64,000 nucleotides of DNA from Siniperca chuatsi (GCF_020085105.1 NC_058055.1:13035822-13099821), one strand, 5' to 3'. Shown: positions 11,876 through 26,078, counted from the stretch's first letter. The notes: generated by a model not told the origin, from the sequence alone. Made by a program: numbers and translations.

Positions 11876-14053
11876 TTAGCCTTTTTGCTAAAATTTGCTA
11901 AAATTTTGAACTTTTCATTTTAGATTGGTAAATAACAATAAACATTAAATAAAATTAGATTTTGTTGACAAGTTTATTTTAATTTCAGAAAATCAGCTCG
12001 GACACATGTCAAATTATTCAGATGAATGTTTGACATCACAGTTTAGTAACGAGGGAGATTTCAATCTATATAATGCCATCTATATAATTTCATATTAAAG
12101 CGTCAGGATCAGCAGAAGCCATGGAAGCATGTGAGTATGTCTGAGCACAAATGGAGGAAAAGTGTATGTATGCAGTTCTTAATGGTAGTAATTTCTAAAA
12201 TGGCCCATAAGGTTGATTTAGGGCTCGCAGAGAGACAGATCAGCCAGAGTTTAAACAGTAGGATGCTTCATCAGGAATATGCTGTGTGTGCTAGCATTGA
12301 ATAGGGAGCGAGGGTGGGGTGGGGGAGTAAGGCTGCCCTGAATATACTGTCTGCATGCATGCTGCTCTATCCAAACACTGCTAATCAGTTTAGCTGTAAC
12401 ATTGATTTCAGTCAAAGGGTTTCAGTTTGGTTTAAATTGAAGGTGGGGTAGGGGATTTGGGTGTTAGCAGGTGATGCTCTGAAAAATAAAAGACAAGACA
12501 GAGAGGTAACCGAGTCCTCCAGAGGGATTCAATAAGGAATGGTCCTCGTTTTAAATTTCCTCCTTGTTTACAGCATCTGAGACCAAGAGAGACTTTCATT
12601 CAATTAAGCATCTCCCATTTGTCCCTCCTCTCACACAGTCTGTCTTCTTCCGTCTCTGCCTCCTCCTCTCATCCCACTTAGTTAAAGGGAAACCAAATTA
12701 ATGTTCCCATGGGAAACCAGTACATCACTGACCTAACACACCACCTCACACACAAGGTAAGCGTTTCACCATGTCAGAGAAACCTAACATTGATGTTGAA
12801 AATTCACCACAGTTCTTTGATGTTTGGCCATCTAACCAATATGCATTAGTAAAGAGAATTGCAAAAGGTCCATTTACACTGAAGTGATGCCTGAAAGCGT
12901 AATGGTCAACAGATCATAGTTACACAGTAAAATAACATGATTTGAAGCCATAAACTTGCTCTGACCACAACAAATCATTCGTAATGCAATGGCCTGGTTT
13001 GTTTGTGGGCTGTAAAGACACAGCAATGAATGACAAACTCACTTCATTTCCATGTCAAAGCCAGAAAGAGAAAGAAAAAACGTAATTACTCACCAAAAAA
13101 ACCAACTTAACTTTCCACTAAATTCAATTTGAATGATCTGAGTTGGCATGCTGCCAGACTGAGTGTCCGCATTGCGCAGGTCTGCACAGAGAGTTGGAAA
13201 TGGGCCCTGAGTCACTGACCTGAGGGGGAGCTGGACGGCTCCATCAGCAGAGCTGATCCATAAAAGAGTTTTGATGAAACCTTGTAAGTGCTGTAGTAAT
13301 TCTTTTAGTCGTTCCTTTTTTAAGCAGTTTTGGAAAAGGCCTGAGATAAGGAAATTATTTAACTGTGATTGTGAATGCATAAATAGTGTGTCATGTAAAT
13401 CATGATAACAAGGGTCCTTATTCCATTCCTGCATAGAGAATCTGAGCAATTTGCAACTTGCAAGATACATAGGTCTGCATTATTTTATTAATATAATTAA
13501 CAAACAATCTGAATGCTTTTCCTACCTCATACAGTCAGAGTTATATTGAAATATCTTCACTTGTACACAAGCAAAGCCAGCAGTGGAGCAGCTTCAACAG
13601 TGGACACCACACTGCACTCACCTATGAGGACTGTAGATTCTCTCATTGACTCTTATCCACTCTCATGCCAGTTCATGTGAGAATTGTGACGTTGGTGATT
13701 GTCATTTACGGGAGCTGATGTCTGGTTTGTTTGTTTGGTCAAGTTGTGACCTGAGAGTGATCTGGTCAATATGAAACTTTGAATCTGTCACAAAACAGTT
13801 AAGCTCCATGTCTGGTTTTGCTGTGATGGTCTAAGATAAGGGCAATATGGATCAAATCTATATCACAGTATGAATAATTTCATGAATATATGAATAATTA
13901 CGTCATTGATATGCAGTATATCATGATGATGTATTATTTAGTTTTTTGGGAAATCTCTGGAGGGACTGTTTATGGATAAAATAGACTGACATGAAAGTCT
14001 GTTTTGGCCGATTCAGTGAATTTATTACCTGACAAATAAAGGTAATTTATCAC

Positions 14054-14614
14054 CAGTGGTGGAACGTAACTAAGTACATTTACTCAAGTACGGCACTGTA
14101 GTACAAATTAGAGGTACTTGTACTTTACTTGAGTATTAACATTTTATGCAACTTTAAACTTCTACTCCACTACATCTAGCTTTAGTTACTAGTTACTTTT
14201 CAGATTCAGATCAATTTTTCATCCCCTTCCTTTCCTGTGAAAACCATGTATCTCCAGATGTGGTGATACACTGTGGTGATGTTTGTGATAAACTGAAGGA
14301 TGAACCTCCTTGGATTATCTGGAATTCTGCATTGTCACAAAGCTGAAACAGGCTGTTTTTCTCAGCTCATGAAAAGTTGACGCAACAAACATATGATGAT
14401 CTTATAGAATATGATGCATTGCTGTAGATTAAACTACCCAACAGTATATAAAGTGGTTAATATTAGTTCAACCTTAAACAACTACAGCAGTAAAATGCAA
14501 CATACACATTAACTTGCCAGTAATATTAATCCAAAAATTGTAGTGGAGTATTTTCACAGTGTGGTATTGATAGTTTTACTTAAGTAAATGATCTGAATAC
14601 TTCTTCCACCACTG
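14054..14614. mobile_element. hAT-type MITE with 8-bp target duplication
   Basis: The element begins CAGTGGTGGAACGTAACTAA at 14054 and ends TTCTTCCACCACTG at 14614, so the ends are inverted repeats (CAGTGGTGGAA). The flanks are TTTATCAC (14046-14053) and ATTATCAC (14615-14622), an 8-bp target-site duplication with one mismatch. The interior is full of short AAGTACTTGTACTTTA-type motifs and has no transposase. TIR and duplication length fit the hAT superfamily. I recall very similar elements across percomorph genomes. Confidence 0.85.
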
Positions 14615-15036
14615 ATTATCACAATGATTCAAAAATCATATAAATACCCAATAGTAACATAAAGCAGTTCTACTGATTGTTTTGCAACATTGGCCACAAT
14701 GGCCTAACAGTCAACAATATTAATTGGATAGCTAGCACATATACATATACTGTCACTAACCCTGATCCATGGTGTTAACCATTTGAATTAGCTTATCTTC
14801 AAAAACATCAAGGTTAATGCTGATTTATTAACTTCTTTACATAGTGGTTGACCACTGAAAATGCTGAATAAATGAAGATCTGAAAATTGTATCTTTTTCA
14901 TTATGAACTCACAGTCTGAAAAAAAAACTGACTGAATGAGTGATTAGATTAATTCAATCATCCGTGCATCAATCAGCAAAATAACATAAGCCAGTGTTTT
15001 TAAACATACAGCAAAACAAACGGTGTGTAAATGCAT

Positions 15037-18000
15037 TCAGCTCCCCAAAAACTGAAGTGGTGCATAATCATCCTGGGTGTTATTTCCAAGGACAGCTTTG
15101 AGAAAAGGGATGACTCGGAAAAGATTAATATGGAAATCTCTGGAGGTCTCATCTGACTCGACCATACTACCACCCGTCTTGCACAGATCCTTGGTTCCCC
15201 AGCTGACCAATGCAACCTGTGAAAGAAATAGCTGGTTACTTTACACAGTCAACAAGAACTTATGTGATCAAATTACATTGCCTCATTTATTTCAATTGCG
15301 TTTTATTTTCCTTTTGAGAGACATTTGCCACCAGGTGATACTCATTTGTGATATGCTGTTGAATACATAGAAAAGAATGGCTGTTTACCTGTATTGTGCG
15401 ATGTTCAAAGTTCTTGAACACAGCACCTCCAGAGTCACCTGTCCCAACAAATACACACACACACACATGGATTACACCCAAAATAATGGGCCTCAGTTAC
15501 TTATCTGCACCACAGTTGCTCATGTTTTAGTATATAAAATGCATGTAAACTGACCCCACCCACTTTTCATCACGCATGAAGAGTGGAAAAACAAACAAAA
15601 AACATTCTGGGGTGTTTAACCATTTTCCTTACTTACCCTAAATCAGACAAGCACATGGATGCCTCTGTAATTTGAAGTTACTGTGTGTTGGTGAAATTAC
15701 CTTAGCTTAGCTCAACTCAAATATGTTTATGGGATAACTAGCAGCTCCTCTAGAAGTAGGGAAATAACTTTTAGACATATAATAAAGGGAACATACCTGG
15801 ACATGCTATATGATCTCGTTGCGGGGTCCGACCACCAGTGCACAGGAAGATATCAGTCACAGCATCCTTTGGATTATCTGTTGTTATGCCTGGTGCCTTT
15901 AGTGCATGTTTGATGCATTCATCTCTCTGCATTGGTGAGATGGGAGAAGAAACATAGCTGACTAAGTGACTTTTAGGTTGTGAGTGAAAGCAAGAAAGCA
16001 GGCTCACACACACAAGAAGGCACGACACAGCTCAGTAATTTGAAACTCACATTGCTGCCAAGCTTAGCGTGGACATCTTTTTCTTTTACCGCGTTTCCTA
16101 TCCTGGTCAGGAAAGTGAGTCTTTCAAGATGATTCTTTAACAGACTCTGCTCTGTATTTAGAGAACACAAAAATATAGTGAGACTCTACAGATATTTTAT
16201 TTTAACTTCAAGGCCACTAAGAAGACAGAAGAAAATCTGGTAACTTCTGCCCTATTTAGCATTTATAAGTAGTATATTAACAATTAATAAATGGCTTACA
16301 ACACACCAAAACACACTCTAATGTAATTATAAGTAAATATAAGGACATTTTAAGTGTTTATCGATGTATTTGTCAACAACTATAACTCCTCTGTATGAAG
16401 CATCTGTAACAGATAATGAATGATTGACAAGTATTTATTTCTTATTTTTGTTAATTATCTTTATTATATTGATTATATGTATTAATAAAATACTTATTAA
16501 GAATATAATTATTAATGAAATGTGTATTTGTTTATTTATTCTTCACTCTCATGATGAAAATCCTGCTGATGTAGGCCACAAGGTATGTGGCTGAAAGCTT
16601 CAGAAACCTGCCTGTGAATTCATGTGTATAAACAGTTAATAAATGTTTTATGAGAGAATATGTTTGTATGTTATCATATATCATACCATATATCATATAA
16701 TTACAGCTGTGTTATACTGTTTCATCAATCATTAATTAACTTTTTTATATACCAGTTATGGATGTTTCATAGGAGAAGTTGTAATTGTTGATAAATACAT
16801 AAATAAACACTTAAAATGTCTTAAGCCTACATTATAATGTGCTATAAACAATTTATTAAATGTTTATCATTAACTGTGGTGTTTACTGCTTATGGGCAAA
16901 ATTGACAGCTATCAGCTGGAAATGAGAAGCCTACTTTTTGAAATCAAATAGTTTTGAGTGGTAAATCTGCCACTGTATGTGCCATGCGAGAATGGAAATC
17001 TTGATAGGCATAGCAACAGTAACTAAGGGGTGCTGGGCTTAGCGAATGGTCGGTTGTGATTCATTTAGCAGGGACTGTCAAATAAAGAATCAATTTACAC
17101 AGGAAGATAAGCATTTTTTGGTGTTTATGAAGACCAAGCTGTGAGATGGTGTTACAGCATGTTGGTAGAGTTACCTCACCTTGTTGTGTGCAGGTTGATT
17201 GTCCAACCAGTTTTAGAGCATCACTGGTCTCCTGGGTGCATGGTATGCAAATAGGTCTGAACAAGATACCAAAAACAATATAATATGGAGAGGATGATGT
17301 TCCAAGGGAATAACTTTGAACACAGAATATTTATTCATAAAAATGCAGTATTACAAAAGTAACAAGTTCTCAAGGACACTTCAGAATTTGTGATGAATTG
17401 AATTAATCTGTTTACAGGTTTGTGTGTGTGTAAGCTGGGGAGAGTGTCTTCATAGTAAGAACTGTTTTATCAATAAATCCCCAGGCAGGACTGAGAATGT
17501 AACATCAAATCTAAGTACGAACGACACTGTTTGTAGGAACACAAGTTCTCACCTAACGGCAGTGGAGATTTGAACATCTTTCTCCAGTTGAATGAGAGCC
17601 ACATCATAGTCATAGAACTCCTTCACGCCCGCATTCGTTTTAGCATTAATATTGTAGTTTGGGTGTATTTTGAAAGTTTTAACTCTTTTCACTGTAAAAG
17701 AGACACAATCAAGTGTTAGTATTATTGTTGTTGTCTGCAGTACTAGTGAATAGCAGAAAAATATAGTCAAACTCATTATTGAAATCAAAAAATTAGTAAA
17801 CATACAGACATTAAACATTTATCATTACCTTTGCCCTGTCCATCATCAATGTCAACTGTGACGTGCTCAGGTAAATCTCCAAATGTGAAGCAGTGAGCGG
17901 CAGTCAAGACAAACTGAGAGGTCACCAGAGAGCCAATGCATTTCTTTGACCTTCCTTCATTCTTAAGTTTTAAATGATAAATAATTTTTTAAACATAGTT

Positions 18001-21000
18001 TAGTAGTTATATAACACACAGAAGCAAAAATTTGCTGTTTTTGCATTTACTCAGCACATCTGGCACCACTATAAAAAAAACGACAAGGACAACATGGCAT
18101 GGTAGTAGATAATGAGGAAACAATTTTTCATGAAATCCTACATCTGAAGGTCTGACTCCACTGTGTTGTTAGTAAGAAAAATATTTCAGGAAATTGTATT
18201 CCTCTGATTTTACTGATTGCTGTGGTCAAGTATAAGCAGTGAAGATTTCTGGCCATTGTGACATTCATAAAGTCAGCCTTGAAAACATATTTCACAGATG
18301 AATTATGAAGTTAAATTAAATACTGAAACATTCACCTGGACAGTAATGAATGCCATCCATGGATACATTTTCCTCATGCTTTCTTTGGTATTTTGTGTGT
18401 CATACTCCCTGTGAAGACCACATAGACCCTTTACTTCTTCTTCATCTGCATAAAAAAACAAATTCAGTGTTGCTCATGTCCATGAATGCAAATACATGTG
18501 TGGTTGTATCAGTAATAATTTGGGGTTTAGTATCTTGAACCCATTACATTATATAAAATTACTTAACCTTCATTTAGCAGATGGTTTTATCCAAAGCAAC
18601 GTAAGTGCATTACACCTCTATAGCAAAATTCATCAGCAAAAAATGTTCTTATAAGAAGAAATGGTGCAATTATGAAATAACAAGCTGACATGCTCACAAT
18701 GACAATGCTAACATACTGATGTTTAGTGAGTATAATATTTACCATGTTCAACATCTTATTTTAGTGTGTTAGCATGCTAACATTTGCTTATGATAATGAA
18801 CTGTTAAAAATTAACAAGTCGCCTACTGAATACATTCAATAGTTACCAGTCAGTAGGATTCATCCTCTGGGGACCATGAATGTCTGTATACATTCTTAGG
18901 ATAATCCATCAATGCAGATGTAGAGATATTTCACTCGATAAGTGAAAACATTGACCTGCTGGTGGCGCTATCGTTAAGTCAGGGGATCACTAAAGTTAGT
19001 AGGATTCAATAGGATTCATCCTCTGAGGACAAAATGAAGTTGTTTTTTTTTAGATATTTCAGTCTGCACCAAAGACATACAGACTGGCATTGACATCCCT
19101 CGATATGTGAAAATGCATTATTTACATAATTTTGTCTGTATCGTTCTTTGTAATGTTTCTTCTTTTTCTGTTAAAATTCTGTATATTTGTAGTTTTTAAT
19201 GGTCTACTCTCTTAATGGAGATAGATATACGATGCCCTTATAAGTATATAATGTGGTCTAGTGGGATGCATCACATTTGTCCACCCCTGCTTCATCAGTG
19301 GTGTCGAGCTACATATCCTATGGAGGCACAAATCAAGAGTGATGGTTCTGCCTGCTCTTAAATGCTTTAGGAAACAAAAGAATCACATGGCCTCTCCTTT
19401 GGGTCAAATTAGAGGGTGGACATGAATGCTAAGGTAGATACTTACACACAAATGCAAAGATGACTTACCAATTATTTCATCAAAGGTCTCTTGTAAATTG
19501 TTAATGTCCTTCATTCTGAAGTAATGCTGGCCACCGGTCCCTGCTGTGAGGGGCATCAGGTCGTCATCAAAGATCTCAGCTCCAATGGCAAACATATAAA
19601 TGTCTGTAACAGAATGAAACGTAGCATGATAAATTAGGCTCTCTTTGCTGCGTTATAACACATTCTGTTGCTCAAGCTGCTAGCTAGGCATTATTATATA
19701 ACAATGAAATGTTACTGACAATATAGCATGTGCCTGTAAGGAAGAATCCTAATGACAGCAGCAAGTCTGAATGATGAAAATCAGTATAGCAACAGAAATC
19801 TGCACAACAAATTAAAAATAAAACTCACCAAGATATTCTTCTCTTGATTGAGTCTCCCCTTCACTGGTGTGGTTCATGTATACCGTGTTCTTTATTTTTG
19901 CCACAGTGGGTGCAGGTGAACCGCCCATATTATAAGCACCTGCAATGAAAGAAACCAGTGTGTTAAAATGATGTACAGCAAAGACAAAACAAAATAACAA
20001 GTTAAACTTTTTTTTTTTTTACTGCTTTCAGTTTAGCTCTTACATAAACATAATTAAATTACAGTATCTATATTACTGTACTTTATACAAGATGCACATT
20101 TACATACTATCATTTTAAATCAGTGCTGATTTGATTGAGCATGAATTATAAATCAAGCAGTCGTACGAATACAGTTAAATAGTAAACTGGCACATAATTT
20201 TCACATTAAAGGAATATACTGACATTTTGGGAAAGGAAATACATTTATTCTATTTCTTGCTGAGAGTTAGATGAGAAGATTGATACGACTCTGTGTGGTA
20301 AATATGAAGCTAGCCTTCCACCACCTTTAAAGCTCACAATAGAACACATTATCTCTTGTTTGTTTAATCACCCGGCCAAGAAATAGTCCAATAAATAACC
20401 CCACTTAAAACCACAACATGTCATTATTACACTTAAGTTTTTGTACGGATTAAACAAATGAGATACAAAATGTTAATTTGTGATCTTTAAAGGTGCTGGT
20501 AGGTGGGTTTTGTTACCTTCAGACAGAGCCAGGCATGCTGTTTCCCTCTGTGTCAAACTAGTCCTTAAAATAGTTGCAGCATGAATATTTAAATCCATAA
20601 TTTGCCTACAGTGAAACGCTTCATTGCTGAAGTAAATCCATTAAATATACCAAGATGCTGAAATTACCATCTGTAAAAACGATGAGGACGTGACGATGTT
20701 CCTTAAAACCCTCGTCTCCAACTCGTTGCTTTATAAAAGCCATTCTTTCCAAGAAGGTCTTAAAGACGAGGTTCAGATCTGTTCCAGCAGTGTTTTTGTC
20801 TTTGAGTCAAAACACACACACACATTCAGTAAAAAATAAATCAAGCTGTGTATTAAAACTGTATTTCCAACACTATCTCTGGTCTGTTTGACTCACCACC
20901 TATTTTAAAATTTTCCATTTCAGTCTTGATGGCGCTTAGTACTTTTTTGCCATCCAAAAAATCAATAATGTTGACAACTTCAAACACATCAGAGGAGAAA

Positions 21001-24000
21001 AAGAGAACTTCATAGTTTGGAGTCACGCTAAAGGATGAAATCTGTGGAGACATAATGCATATCAGTTAAATACAAAGTGGATGATCTTTAGTATTATATG
21101 AACTTTTGACACAACACTGCAAACACATGCATAATTGTGGAACTGCTGTGATCGTTAATGTAACACCTCCTCAAACTGCTTATGGTTGTTGTTTTGAGTA
21201 ATTGATTCATTTATCAGCAGAACAAGAATCTCGTAGTGTGCATTGACAACAAGCCAAGGGACTAGCGCCAAGAAGCATCGGTCAAGATTATGATTCATAA
21301 TGAAATTTACTTCTAATGGGCTGTTGTACTGGAAGCCAAATGGGATGAGAATATGTTTGCACATGTTATGTGTACAATGTGCCAAATGTGCTTCTAAAAT
21401 TGTGTCAGACAACGTAAAAGGCTTCATATGTCAGCTCACACCAAAAATATGATACAGTATATGACTTCAAATAGTGAAATACGCTACTCCCAATGGGATT
21501 AGTATTAAGACAAAAAAAAAAGCTAATGTCTCTGTAGACCCATAAAAATCATTACAATGCTGATTGTAAGATGAATAAGTGGCTAAATGGCTGCTTGTCA
21601 TGTAGTAGAAAAATATATGTGTATATATGCTAAATATATATATAAATGTTTATTGCAGATTTTTTACCCAAAGAGTAAAAAAATCAATCAATAAATAAGA
21701 CATGAAATAAATACTAATATGAATAAATGCAGACAAAGTATATAACATCACCATCACCCTTTTAAAACTCAGCTCATTAATATGAAATGTTATTTCATCC
21801 TGATTCTTTTCAAAATAATAATTTTTATTTCACAATAAAACAAACAAAAAAATTTCAAAATAAAATCTGCTGCTTTTTCTAAACTTTTGGGCACTTAGCT
21901 GGTCCACAGGCAGAGTATTTGGGGAGAAAAATACTTCTAAGTAATAATTTGAAGTTTCTCAATATCTACATGATATTTCTGACCTGTAAGTAATACTGTG
22001 GCTTCATCTGCCGTGCCAAATACAAACTTTAACATGTCATTTTATTCCTTATAAGATAACATGATTGATCAAATGTCCAGACTAGTCACACTAACTGCTA
22101 TATTTCTAACATTTTTTAACAACTCAGCATATTCATTGCCCGCATCCATCAACCGCAGTCTGTACTTTCACCCCATGTGCATCCTTTAAACTGAGCCCAC
22201 GATCAGCAAAAACAATCTTACATCTCCAGTCGCAGCACAATGTTGCTGACTGTTTGCAAATTCAGCATATTGTAAGTGAGGCAATTCTGTGGCAATCGCC
22301 TTCTCCATTAAAAAAGCACTGTAAAATTTCTAACATATACTGATGTATCATTTTGGATAAAACTTACTTGTCTCCAGTGTTATTTTAATCAAGAGGTAAG
22401 CTGTTTGTTTCTTACCTTTGTAATAAGTTTTAAGACAGCGTCCTTTGCATCATTGATGTGTTTCTCTTCAATGCTCTCAGAAACATCAACTGCGATATAG
22501 ATGTTAAGTGTCCCATTTTTTGAAATCCGGATTTTTCTCCCCTCCTGTGTATCATCTGAACAATCCACAACAGATACTGTTATTGTGCCATACATACATT
22601 ATATACTGTGTTGTTAATATATAACTTTTTTGTAGAGAAAGAAGTATAATGGAAGAAAAGAAAATTTTTTACAGGGCAGAAACATTCGTACCTACTCATT
22701 TTCTTGTTAGATTGATATATACAGAACTAAGGTATTATGTCATTACACAGAGGAGTTAACTAAAAAGTAGGATGAATTATAAATGTATCACTCATTTGTT
22801 TTGAATTTAACAAAATGTTATCTGCCTCACTACCAAAATATGCTGTAATAGCAAAAATTAACATATAGCATTGCTATTAAACAATGCTAATAATCAGATT
22901 AGTTTCAGGAACTTACCGATGGACTCTAAACTGGTGAGGCTGTCTTTGATTGCGCTGCCAAATGCCTGTGAAACCTCCAATGGAGTGTCATAAGTGTGTC
23001 TGTCTGCAAGAAGCAAAAGGTGAAGTGATACTAAAGGTGAAGGTGAAGTGATACTAAAGAAAAATCAAGTAAAAGTACTCCCCCATCACCACAGAGACTG
23101 GGATTCAATTCTCAGTAGTTTCGGGCAACGTTTACAGGTGGGAAACTGGTGAGGGATCATGTCCTTCTCACTGGAATAGTGAGTCTTACTGAGTGCTCAG
23201 TGTGCATGTGGAGATCCCACCTGCCTGACCAACCAGTAGTAGTTGGTAGTTCGTGATCCCTCACTGGCTTTCCACCAGTGACCAGGAAGCTGCATTTTTT
23301 AACGGGCAAGAATAGCATTACAAAACCAGAACTTATCAAAAGGTTAATACTGTATACAAAATACACAGCTAATAAGATAGCTTCACTACAGTAACAGTTG
23401 AGCTATCTATGACCTATTGAGGTTGCTAGCTAGCTAGTGGTTTTCAGTTGCTCATTGCAAGAATCACTTCTTTTCACTTGGTCTGTCTGGTTCAAAACTG
23501 TGGCAGGCTAGCCTAAACCTCAACATTGTTGATAAAAAGCAGGTCATTTAATTGGGTCACAGTCTTTTCATGACATTGGAGGCTGTGCCCTCGACGCACT
23601 CAGGCACACCATGATTGGCTTTGGCTCACATAAAAACAACAAAGTCTGCACCCTCCCCAGGCCAACAGTGTTACAGGTAGCAGCAACAAGGATCCGAGTG
23701 TGAAGCAATTGGCCATTACAAATAGAGAGAAAAGGGGAAAAATGCAAAAAACTCACAGACTTAATAAAACATTTTGTTTCAATAAAGTGTGCTGAGACTG
23801 TTATCTATTTTTTTGTGCTTCATATTGATAATCTCAGGTTTGAACATTTAGATCACCAAATTTTACATTAAAGGTGGTGTAACAAGGTATTAACCTGAAG
23901 TGACTTTGAACATGTAATGCTCTCAAATTATCTGTTTCATGTAAGAAGGCAGATTGCTTCACCGTGCCTCTGGGGCGTGTCCAGGGAATGGCCTGGTCAT

Positions 24001-26078
24001 TCATCTGATTGGCCACCCCATTATCCTAAACTATGATTGTCTATCTGCCCAGTCAGAGGCGGAACCTTAGTTCGAACCAACTGTTTGACGAGTAAACCGG
24101 ACTTTCATTTATAGGTGCAGTTCAGTCTTAAACCTAAGAGGCAGCAATGTGCTGGAGTTGCGCCTAACCTGCCAAAACCCTAGAATAAGAATAAGAGTTT
24201 GGTAATATATGAGTAGTGGAGACAGAAATGGTAAATTAATACTATTCCGACATGTGTGTGTGTGTGTGTATGCGCACACGTATTTCATGCCACACCTGTA
24301 TCAGTCAGTGCCCCACTTGGGCCACCCCAGTCAAAAAAGTCTGGACACGCCACTGCCCGGCCTGTTTACACCAGAAACTGGCTCAGCTGCCTCAGTGACT
24401 GAGACTTACTGACTATCATATAAAAACTGAGGGATTAGTAAATAAAAAGATAAATGAAACATTATTGCACGTTAGTTGTAACGTTTTGAGCAGTGTTTCC
24501 AGTAGACTCCCAGCTGATCTTTTCATGGTAAACCTTTGATCAAAAGACACAGAATATCAACAGCATTTGTAGGTATCAGTCTTACAGTAGCATGCTGGCT
24601 CTTTGCCAGTCCACTGGCCGTTCTCCTGACACACTCTTTTACTCGACCCAACCAAAAACAGGTTGCCATTGCAGCTGTATGTCACTACGTCGTCAATTCC
24701 AAATATGTTCCCGGTTCTTGAGGCGCCAGCTGGGACACCAGGATCAGCACAATTATCCCCTGCTGTGGTAACAAAAAAGACAAAAGATAAATCACAAAAC
24801 ACTCACAAATGAGAGAAAGGAGAGGAAGAAGGTAGGTGGCTGTTCAGGACTTACAGTCACGGCTACAGATGGGAGTGGAGCCGCTCCACTTCCCATTTGG
24901 TAAGCAAACACGTCTGGATGAGCCTCGCATTGTGTATCCAGAGTAGCACTCATACGTGGTCTCATTGTCTACAAAGTACTTCTCCTGAGAAGGGGATACA
25001 TTTCCATACTCCAGCACATTGGGGTCTGGGCATTCAACAACTGCAAATCAAAACAAAAGGATCTGAGTTATCATGTAGAGCAGGCAGCCTGAGGCAAAGT
25101 TAGAAACATTATCGTCACATCACTCACTCTTGCATTTCTGAAGTGCAAATCTTTTGGGTGCTGGTGTCCAGGTGCCATCAGCCTGGCACAGGCGGGTCAA
25201 AGTTGGGTATGGATAGTAGCCCTCAGGACACTGGTAGATCAACAGGCTGCCTCTCTCCAGCTTCTTGGTCAATGTGTAATCACCTCCTTCAATCTGCATA
25301 TTCTCCTCTGTGCAATTACACCGAACTTCACCTCCTGAAAAATAAAAGACTATTTTGGGGCATAGAGGTTTAGTAATGCACTTTAGAAAGCGCTCGGAGT
25401 GCCCCTTTAATACATAGGTCTCTATAGCCTTTAAGATGTGTTGTCAATATACATGTTGGCTTAAGATGCAAGTTGTATATTTACATTTGACTGTACTATT
25501 CATATTAAATGAATAACATTTATATTGTTTCCACTTGGCACTATAGACAGCACATATTTGGAACAATAAATTATCTTACATCCAGAAAAATAAGCTGGCA
25601 GCAAAGTCTTATCTCATATTAACCATTTCAGAAAACAAACATTCAGACTGGTGATAAAATATTGGATGGTATTTTTCCACTGGAATTTTACTTTCAATAT
25701 TCAAAAAGATGTTAATTACTGTTTTCAGCAGCAGTATTAAATTGCTAAGTTCCATGTACATTGTTGTTATTTCAGTCCTTAAGCTATTGACCAATTACAC
25801 ATAATTATTAAAAAAATTCTATTGTGAATTATTTTTAAAATGTTTAAAAACATTTCTGAACATTTACAAGTTTATGTCTGACTATGTTACAAAAACTCCA
25901 CTTGACTTATACGATCAATATAAATACATGCACATTTTGGACATTTGAAATTCAAAATTACATATAAAATAAATATAAAAATCTTTGGGTTTTTTTTTAT
26001 CTAAAGTAAAAGTAGCTCACCCATGCAGAGAAGATATGAAAGTACAGCAAGCCAACTCCAGTGGACAGAAAATCCCAT
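15037..26078 (-). CDS. cfb: Complement factor B (C3 convertase protease)
   Basis: Secreted zymogen that binds C3b and, once cut by factor D, supplies the Bb protease of the alternative-pathway C3 convertase. Eighteen minus-strand exons: 26021-26078, 25128-25334, 24855-25040, 24586-24762, 22917-23003, 22416-22555, 20897-21041, 20668-20799, 19829-19939, 19469-19603, 18336-18445, 17829-17961, 17553-17691, 17180-17256, 16051-16151, 15797-15926, 15389-15438, 15037-15216. The sum is 2298 nt (765 aa plus stop), against 764 aa in human. Order: signal peptide from MGFSVHWSWLAVLSYLLCMG; three CCP/sushi domains (about 22-88, 90-150, 152-209); factor D-type site EGR/KIR (R245-K246); VWA domain with MIDAS D262xSxS266, T340, D377; serine protease with H519, D570, S692 and the C2/Bf-type specificity Asp716 (WGTKDLC); then RDFHINLF near the end. 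All key residues are intact. C2 is the alternative, but teleost Bf and C2 are hard to separate by eye. Confidence 0.93.
18690..19350. repeat. Dispersed repeat region in cfb intron (related to 52020-52330)
   Basis: It contains GACAATGCTAACATACTGAT, TTACCATGTTCA, CTGCTGGTGGCGCTA, GTCAGGGGATCACTAAAGT and ATTCATCCTCTG blocks, which recur in the same order at 52020-52330. Part of the block (plus-strand form of the TTTCAGTCTG motif) also recurs, inverted, at 41870-41950. It is non-coding. Confidence 0.65.
20215..20560. mobile_element. Foldback MITE family A, copy 2 (cfb intron)
   Basis: It starts with the family motif TTTTGGGAAAGGAAATACAT, then CTTGCTGAGAGTTAGATGAG. Internally, CACCTTTAAAGCTCACAAT is mirrored by ATTTGTGATCTTTAAAGGTG. 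The right arm ends near GCTGTTTCCCTCTG. It is non-coding. Confidence 0.7.

Larger units (their letters stand above)
10155..15036. other. layilin-cfb intergenic region
   Basis: No supported gene. The left end should hold the layilin promoter and 5' UTR, with no diagnostic motif recognised. The right end should hold the cfb 3' UTR; a minus-strand AATAAA (TTTATT 14824-14829) is a plausible poly(A) site about 210 bases past the cfb stop. Transposon-derived sequence occupies 11148-11875 and 14054-14614. The frame at 13090-13470 has no protein-like features. Confidence 0.6.

Noticed and set aside
13090-13470. 126-codon minus-strand frame in the layilin-cfb spacer
   Set aside because: No domain, no splice context and no similarity I recognise.
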